Position numbers and translations under genes: made by a program. From NCBI GenBank assembly GCA_016841625.1, contig JAENYU010000005.1:19343-83342 (forward strand): a stretch of DNA of 64,000 nt. The letters run 5' to 3'. The DNA comes from Methanobacteriota archaeon (GTDB taxonomy: Archaea; Halobacteriota; Methanosarcinia; Methanosarcinales; Methanosarcinaceae). Shown piece by piece: positions 59,138 through 64,000 of this stretch; position 1 is the stretch's first letter, and every line of letters starts with the position of its first letter. The notes under the pieces are model-generated. The model saw only the letters and a list, made by a program, of their open reading frames with translations, ran no database searches and had not been told where the DNA came from.

Positions 59138-59485
59138 ATGCCAGAAGAAGATAAGTTGCTCGAAGAAATGGGAGAAAAGATAGGGTTTACCCCGCAAATC
59201 CTGGAAACCCTGAAAGACCTTGACCCTAAGTTCGTGCACAAGTACGGGATTTGTAACAGGAAAGTCCTGTCCGACGGTGCCCTTCCGGCAAAAGTGAAGG
59301 CCCTGATGGCTCTTGCGGTTGTGGCTTCCAAGCAGTGTGAAGTCTGTACCGTGTCGCAGATGAAAAATGCTCTCAATAACGGAGCCACAAAAGAAGAGAT
59401 AATGGAAACCATGGATGTCATCTTCATCACTTCGGGAGCTCCCGCAATTTCAGCATGCAGGGATGCTCTGAAGCTGGTAAAATAA
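59138..59485 (+). CDS. AhpD-like carboxymuconolactone decarboxylase family protein
   Basis: A 115-residue helical protein with [31 protein letters not shown], written in parts: the CxxC of KQCEVC is the AhpD-type peroxidase/disulfide site. The ATG at 59138 follows GGAGGTAGG. In this neighbourhood it probably acts as a thiol peroxidase or a reductase partner. Confidence 0.9.
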   Translation: MPEEDKLLEEMGEKIGFTPQILETLKDLDPKFVHKYGICNRKVLSDGALPAKVKALMALAVVASKQCEVCTVSQMKNALNNGATKEEIMETMDVIFITSGAPAISACRDALKLVK

Positions 59486-59549
59486 AGGGAAAAACAAAGA
59501 GAACAGCAAAAGGAAAATCCAGAAACCGAAGATGAATGGAAGGTAAAAT

Positions 59550-59930
59550 ATGGCTGAAGCAATGGCTAAAGAAAAAATCAACAAGCCGGTTGACCCGAAA
59601 AACCTGACAGAAGGCGAGAAAAAGCATATCCCGGTAATCTATGTGCCAAAATCAATCACTGCCGGAGAACCTTTTGACGTGATTGTAGAGATTGGAAGCA
59701 TCCCACATGTAATGGAGGAAAAGCACTACATTGAATGGGTCGAACTTTACCTCAACGACAGTAAAGTGGGAAGAGTCGAACTTTTCCCAAGAAAGAATAA
59801 AAAAGCCGAAGCTACGTTTACAGTGGAGGCTGACAGGGCTCTGGCAGGAAAAGAGGCTCAATTAAGAGCCCTTGAACACTGCAACGTTCATGGGCTCTGG
59901 GAAGAGTTCATGACCATTAAAATGAACTGA
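59550..59930 (+). CDS. Superoxide reductase (neelaredoxin type)
   Basis: A 126-residue class II superoxide reductase that turns superoxide to hydrogen peroxide without releasing oxygen. The active-site iron ligands are visible: GEKKHIPVIY, PHVMEEKHYIEWVELY and LEHCNVHGLWE (four His and one Cys), with the Glu-Lys loop before the first His. It lacks the desulforedoxin domain, which is encoded separately at 58277. Confidence 0.94.
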   Translation: MAEAMAKEKINKPVDPKNLTEGEKKHIPVIYVPKSITAGEPFDVIVEIGSIPHVMEEKHYIEWVELYLNDSKVGRVELFPRKNKKAEATFTVEADRALAGKEAQLRALEHCNVHGLWEEFMTIKMN

Positions 59931-60066
59931 TAGAGAAAAGATAAGCCGGGCTTTTGAGAGCGAAGAGGAAACACCGGGAGAAAAAGCTCCCTAAATAAGT
60001 CCGGGAAATGAAATGCGGGTAAGGGGGTAAGACCCGCATATTTAACTTTTATAGGGGGCGCTTTTT

Positions 60067-61458
60067 ACGGGTAGCAGCCAGAGAAGAAGAGCTTATTGGG
60101 CAGCTTTAGCTATGTTTTTGTTGCTTATTGCAGGAAGTTTTGCATCAGCGGAACAGAGTGAAGCAGGGGACTTCATATCAAGCCAGTTTTCTAAGTCCGG
60201 GATCTGTTCCAATTGTCATGGGAACTCTTTCGGGGAATGGGACGGGTCCATGCACTCAAACTCCGATGAGGATTTCTTTTACCAGGCAATGCTTCAGGAA
60301 TACGGCGCTGCTGCAGAAGCAGAAGGGCTCCCTGAAGGTTTTTGTTCCCGCTGCCACACACCCATCGGGCTTGTCTCCGGAGAAATCCCGCCCCTGGACG
60401 GCTCGGGCCTGAGCGAGGTCGCAAAAGAAGGAGTCCAGTGTGATTTCTGTCATTCTGTTGCCGAAAGCGAAGGGATAGGAAATGCACCCTATGTGCTCGA
60501 CCCCGGAGATGTTAAATGGGGCCGCAGGACAGACGCCCAATCTCCTTCCCATGAAGTCGAAGCCCACGAATTCTACACGCAATCCGAATATTGTGGGATG
60601 TGCCACAACATCTACCACCCTGCGAATAACCTGACCCTTGCCGCCACCTACACGGAGTGGAAAGAAAGCCCGTACGCAGCAGAAGGAGTTCAGTGCCAGG
60701 ACTGCCACATGACCCCCGGCATTATCGAGTTTGAAGCAAACCCCGGAAAAGCCGCCTCAAGCGGCCCGGAACGAGAAAATGTTTATACCCACTACTTTGT
60801 GGGAGGAAATGCTTTCGTGACAGATGTCCTCGGGGAAGGCAGGCATGAGAAAAGGGCAATCGAATACCTTCAGCATGCCGCAGCCCTGGATGTAAAAGCC
60901 CCGGAAGCAGCCGAACCCGGAGAAGTCGTGGACATTGAAGTGGAGATAATAAACAGCGGAGCCGGACATAAAATCCCGAGTGGTGTCACTGAAGAAAGGG
61001 AAATCTGGCTGGAGCTTACCGCAACAGACGCAGATGGGAAAGAGCTTTACCATTCCGGAGCCCTGGACGAAGCAGGGGGAATAGATCCGGAAGCAACAGT
61101 CTACCATACGGTCTTTGCGGATTCCGAAGGGCAGCCCACCTTAAAGGCCTGGGAAGCGGAGAGCATCCTTTACGATAACAGGATTTCCCCGAAAGCCTTG
61201 GTCCTGGAAAACCATTCCTTTGTAATGCCCGAAGGAGCTGCAAACCCGATCAGCATAAAAACGGTCCTGCATTACCGCTCTGCCCCCCAGGAACACATCG
61301 ACGAGCTCTTTGGGGGAGGCACCTATACCGTGCCGGTGATAGATATGGCAACTTACCCTGAAACAGGGGCCTCAAGTCAGGGTATTCCGGAAATTGGGGC
61401 AACAGGAATGCTGGCAATTGTTTTCCTGGCAGTAGCTTACAGGAAATTCAAAGGGTGA
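60067..61458 (+). CDS. Membrane-anchored pentahaem cytochrome c
   Basis: An exported cytochrome with five CxxCH haem sites: CSNCH, CSRCH, CDFCH, CGMCH and CQDCH (near residues 32, 78, 110, 161 and 195 counted from the ATG at 60112). A beta-rich domain follows and a C-terminal helix (GATGMLAIVFLAVAYRKFKG) anchors it. From the ATG at 60112 the signal peptide has no basic n-region. The frame is open back to 60055 and reads GSSQRRRAYWAALAMFLLL, a normal signal peptide. No ATG, GTG or TTG is present; an ACG at 60067 after TAGGGGGCG is the best start. CcmE at 18 kb would serve it. Confidence 0.85.
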   Translation, partial: TGSSQRRRAYWAALAMFLLLIAGSFASAEQSEAGDFISSQFSKSGICSNCHGNSFGEWDGSMHSNSDEDFFYQAMLQEYGAAAEAEGLPEGFCSRCHTPIGLVSGEIPPLDGSGLSEVAKEGVQCDFCHSVAESEGIGNAPYVLDPGDVKWGRRTDAQSPSHEVEAHEFYTQSEYCGMCHNIYHPANNLTLAATYTEWKESPYAAEGVQCQDCHMTPGIIEFEANPGKAASSGPERENVYTHYFVGGNAFVTDVLGEGRHEKRAIEYLQHAAALDVKAPEAAEPGEVVDIEVEIINSGAGHKIPSGVTEEREIWLELTATDADGKELYHSGALDEAGGIDPEATVYHTVFADSEGQPTLKAWEAESILYDNRISPKALVLENHSFVMPEGAANPISIKTVLHYRSAPQEHIDELFGGGTYTVPVIDMATYPETGASSQGIPEIGATGMLAIVFLAVAYRKFKG

Positions 61459-61667
61459 ATGAAAAAAGAACCCGGATATAGATAAGAACCCGGATATGTA
61501 AGAAAAAGGAAGAAAATGGAAGAAAAGGGAAAAGAGAAAAACTCAGAGATACTCTAATATATGTCATAATGTATATAATGATTAATAGAAATTCTTACTG
61601 ATTAATAGAACTTGCTAATGATTAATGGAACTTGCTACTGATTAATAGAAGATGCCTGTGAGGGGAC

Positions 61668-62414
61668 ATGGCCGAAACTGAATCCGAAAGCATAAAAATT
61701 TTGGGGATCTCCGGGAGCCCCAGAAAAATGGCGACCGATTATGTGGTCCAGGAAGCCTTGCGGATTGTAAGGGAGAAATACAATGCGGAAACCGATTATT
61801 TTTCCGCGAAAGGAAAAAAGCTGAATTTTTGCATTCACTGCGATTTTTGCGTCAGGAAAAGAGAGGGCTGTGTCCACAAGGACGACATCTCTGCGGAACT
61901 GTATGAAAAAATGATGTGGGCTGATGCCTGGATCATCGGGACCCCCGTCTACCAGGGGACCATTAGTGCCCAGACAAAGACGATTATGGACCGGGTAAGG
62001 GCCATGGTTGCAAAAGACCCGAAAGTCTTCCTGAATAAGGTAGGAATGGGGATTGCCGATGGAGGGGACCGGGTAGGTGGGCAGGAACCTGCACTCCAGG
62101 TAATCCACAACTTCTACATAATAAACGAAATGATTCCGGTAGGGGGAGGTTCTTTCGGAGCCAATTTAGGAGCTACATTCTGGTCTCAGGACAAAGGGGC
62201 AGAGGGGGTTTCCGAAGATTCGGAGGGGATGCGAAGCCTTCGAAAAACCCTTAAAAAATTCATCCAAACTGCGCAATTGGTGAAAAAAGCCGGACCTCCT
62301 GAAAAACCGGACCCCCCTAAAAAAGGAGACAAAGGAAAAGAGGAAAAGCCGGAAGAAGGCCAGACCCACGAACTCAGGCGGCCTGCCGGAGTACAAATTT
62401 CTGATAACAAATAA
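61668..62414 (+). CDS. Iron-sulfur flavoprotein (Isf-like)
   Basis: A 248-residue flavodoxin-like FMN protein: KILGISGSPRKMATDYVV at the N-terminus, and FCIHCDFCVRKREGCVHKDD with the compact C-x2-C-x2-C-x6-C 4Fe-4S motif (Cys near 55, 58, 61 and 68). GTPVYQGTISAQTKTIMDR is the flavin site. Isf takes electrons from ferredoxin and can reduce O2 and H2O2. It has a tail of about 40 charged, Pro-rich residues (PPEKPDPPKKGDKGKEEKPE) not needed for the fold. Confidence 0.92.
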   Translation: MAETESESIKILGISGSPRKMATDYVVQEALRIVREKYNAETDYFSAKGKKLNFCIHCDFCVRKREGCVHKDDISAELYEKMMWADAWIIGTPVYQGTISAQTKTIMDRVRAMVAKDPKVFLNKVGMGIADGGDRVGGQEPALQVIHNFYIINEMIPVGGGSFGANLGATFWSQDKGAEGVSEDSEGMRSLRKTLKKFIQTAQLVKKAGPPEKPDPPKKGDKGKEEKPEEGQTHELRRPAGVQISDNK

Positions 62415-62732
62415 TCAAAGCTTTCAGGATGGACGTATCCGGGCTGATTCATGCAGGCAGCATTCAAACCGAAGCCAGGGCACATCAAGGTCAAAGTCAA
62501 AGAAGGAATCGAGTTACATCAAGGCTAACACCTAACCGTCTTTCAAGCTAGCATTCAAGCTGGCATTCAAGCTAGCATTCAAGCTAGCATTCAAGCTAGC
62601 ATTCAAGCTAACATTCAAAAAATAGTCAAGCTAACATTTAATCTTCATTCAAAATACAGTTAAATGATATTTAATCTTCATTCAAAATACAATCAAGCTA
62701 ATTAAAACTGCATTAAAGGAGTGATTTGTTTG
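62415..62732. repeat. Intergenic region with 12-bp tandem repeat
   Basis: The unit TTCAAGCTAGCA repeats six times at 62541-62612, with one G and one A variant. A second repeat containing TTAATCTTCATTCAAAATACA occurs twice near 62637-62692 (written here by its ends: TTAATCTTC and AAAATACA). AAAGGAGTGA marks the next gene's Shine-Dalgarno. Confidence 0.85.
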
Positions 62733-63311
62733 GTGAAAGCACTGGGTAAAAAGATCAAACGCATAGCATGGGGAATCACAGGTTCTGGCGACCAGATGAT
62801 CGAGACCTACAACACCCTGGTTGACATCAAGAATAAGACGGGTATCGAAACGATGGTCTTCCTTTCCAAGGAAGGAGAAACAGTGATGAAATGGTACCAC
62901 CTCTGGGACAAGATCCAGAAGGACTTTCCCAATTTCAAGACAGATGCCGGGCCCAATTCTCCGTTTATTGCGGGTCCCCTGCAGATGGGGTATTACGATT
63001 TCGTCCTTATCGCACCGGCCACGGCCAACACGGTTGCGAAGATCGTATGCGGGATCGCAGACTCCCTGGTCACCAATGCCGTGTCCCAGACTGCAAAAGG
63101 TTCAACCCCCATCTATATCATGCCCGTTGACCAGAAAAGGGGTACTGTCAAGACTGCTGCGCCCACCGGGAGGACCTTTGAACTCAGGATGAGGGAAGTG
63201 GACGTAACCAACTCGGAAAAACTGGCCAGAATGGAAAATATCACTGTGCTCGAAAGTCCATACGACATCTATGACGTCGTGGGGATCGAAAGGCCGGAAT
63301 TGAAATTGTAA
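62733..63311 (+). CDS. Archaeoflavoprotein AfpA-like
   Basis: A 192-residue flavoprotein of the UbiX/Dfp-like fold: KKIKRIAWGITGSGDQMIE, then YYDFVLIAPATANTVAKIVCGIADSLV, the FMN-binding region. In Archaeoglobus AfpA is reduced by ferredoxin and works beside Isf; the same neighbour is found here. A DmrB-type reductase is the alternative. The GTG at 62733 is nine bases after GGAGTGA; GTG 62721 overlaps that site. Confidence 0.88.
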   Translation: MKALGKKIKRIAWGITGSGDQMIETYNTLVDIKNKTGIETMVFLSKEGETVMKWYHLWDKIQKDFPNFKTDAGPNSPFIAGPLQMGYYDFVLIAPATANTVAKIVCGIADSLVTNAVSQTAKGSTPIYIMPVDQKRGTVKTAAPTGRTFELRMREVDVTNSEKLARMENITVLESPYDIYDVVGIERPELKL

Positions 63312-63387
63312 TTGAGACCGGATATTGCCAGAAAAGGCTATAGTCTAATCATAGCAGAACCTTAGAAACAGCGTGGGGGAAATAAAA

Positions 63388-63879
63388 GTGCAGTATGCGT
63401 TTCAGGAAGTAGTTGATGAGGTAAGCAAGCTCAAGGACCTGGAAGAAGCCATAGCCCTTGCAGCAGAAAGGGAAAAAGAAGCCAGAGCTTTTTATCAGGA
63501 GAAAGCAAACACTACAGAAGATATAGGGTTAAAGGACCTCTACACCTACCTGGCAGACGAAGAAGCAGAACACTTCCGCTACCTGGAAGAATACCGGGAG
63601 AAAAAGAAGCTGCCTGAAATCGAAACCGAACTTCCCAGCGGGCAGTCCTTTACCCCGGAGTTCGTGGAAAGCGAAACCCGACTGGGAGCTATCGGAGTCG
63701 TTATCGCAGCCATGAGGCACGAGCGGAAAAGCGAGTATTTCTACATGGAACTGGCAAAAAAGTCCGAAGAAGAATCTCAGAAACAGTTCTTCGAGATACT
63801 GGCCGGGTACGAGAGCATCCATTATGACCTGCTTGACAGCTATCTTGAATCTATCACGGAGTTCAGGATGCAGACCTGA
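63388..63879 (+). CDS. Ferritin-like diiron protein (rubrerythrin-related)
   Basis: A 163-residue four-helix protein. Diiron ligands appear as AAEREKEARAFY, DEEAEHFRYLEEY, MRHERKSEYFYME and YESIHYDLL (paired E and ExxH motifs). It has no rubredoxin domain. It would reduce peroxide or store iron. The GTG at 63388 follows GGGGGA by seven bases; GTG 63373 is the alternative. It closes the redox island in this window. Confidence 0.9.
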   Translation: MQYAFQEVVDEVSKLKDLEEAIALAAEREKEARAFYQEKANTTEDIGLKDLYTYLADEEAEHFRYLEEYREKKKLPEIETELPSGQSFTPEFVESETRLGAIGVVIAAMRHERKSEYFYMELAKKSEEESQKQFFEILAGYESIHYDLLDSYLESITEFRMQT

Positions 63880-63920
63880 AAAAAAGTCTCAGAAAAAATA
63901 AAGCCTAAACCGGACAAAAA

Positions 63921-64000
63921 CATTCAGGAAAGAAACATTCAGGAAAGAAACATTCAGGAAAGAAACATTCAGGAAAGAAACATTCAGGAAAGAAACATTC
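63921..64000. repeat. 15-bp tandem repeat running off the window
   Basis: The unit CATTCAGGAAAGAAA repeats exactly from 63921 (copies at 63921, 63936, 63951, 63966 and 63981) and a partial copy reaches base 64000. Length beyond the edge is unknown. There are no spacers. Confidence 0.95.

Noticed and set aside
62541..62612. Possible CRISPR array
   Set aside because: The 12-bp units are directly joined with no spacers and no cas genes are nearby. The same holds for the repeats at 25.2, 50.3 and 63.9 kb.

Overview
The window looks like chromosome from a methanogenic archaeon of the Methanosarcina group. Evidence includes a complete A-type ATP synthase operon in the order ahaHIKECFABDG, F420H2 dehydrogenase subunit FpoF beside methylene-tetrahydromethanopterin reductase (Mer), a proteasome-activating nucleotidase, S19e with PDCD5, a CcmE with a Cys-type haem motif, a multihaem cytochrome c, and DUF1699, DUF2180 and DUF2551 proteins. 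Intergenic regions are long, AT-rich and full of short tandem repeats. Species was not assigned.

Layout. 1-4 kb (minus): PP-loop ATPase (cut by the window edge), PDCD5, ribosomal S19e, PurA and two small DUF131-type membrane proteins. 4.9-12.5 kb: PAN, tRNA-Glu, an ADP-ribosylglycohydrolase, a GIY-YIG-like protein, an ACT-ACT-metallo-beta-lactamase fusion, an intact solitary TnpB element and a PAP2 phosphatase. 12.6-16.7 kb: a giant secreted subtilase with a probable archaeosortase-type C-terminus. 17 kb: tRNA-Leu and tRNA-Gly. 18.5-21.1 kb: CcmE, a trans-prenyl diphosphate synthase and a radical SAM protein, followed by a decayed transposase. 22.6-31.3 kb: the ATP synthase operon, with a chain of RNA hairpins between the c-subunit gene and ahaE. 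31.5-34.4 kb: HypF and DUF1699.

34.6-43.3 kb (all minus) is the most unusual block: a 4'-phosphopantetheinyl transferase, a stand-alone carrier protein, an AMP-forming ligase, a WbpG/PseA-like PP-loop enzyme, a NadE-like synthetase, a FabG-type reductase, a DUF362-ferredoxin protein and a left-handed beta-helix acyltransferase. Carrier-protein chemistry is rare in archaea. There is no ketosynthase, so the set looks like a thiotemplated acyl or aminoacyl activation pathway, perhaps for a surface glycan or a small metabolite.

44-57.6 kb: DUF2551 (apparent CUG start), cis-prenyltransferase, a PhoU-like DUF47 protein, an internally deleted MBL/rhodanese relic, a thioredoxin-domain DUF255 protein, a cytochrome b5-like protein, a flavin-binding PNPOx-like protein, a PEP-synthase-like phosphotransferase with a GTE repeat, an AK6-type kinase, NadM, FpoF and Mer. 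58.2-63.9 kb (plus) is an oxygen/redox-defence island: desulforedoxin, two DUF2180 proteins, AhpD-like, superoxide reductase, pentahaem cytochrome c, Isf-like iron-sulfur flavoprotein, AfpA-like flavoprotein and a ferritin-like diiron protein. A perfect 18-bp palindrome lies just after a TATA-like box at its head.

All family assignments are by reading motifs from memory; no database search was run.
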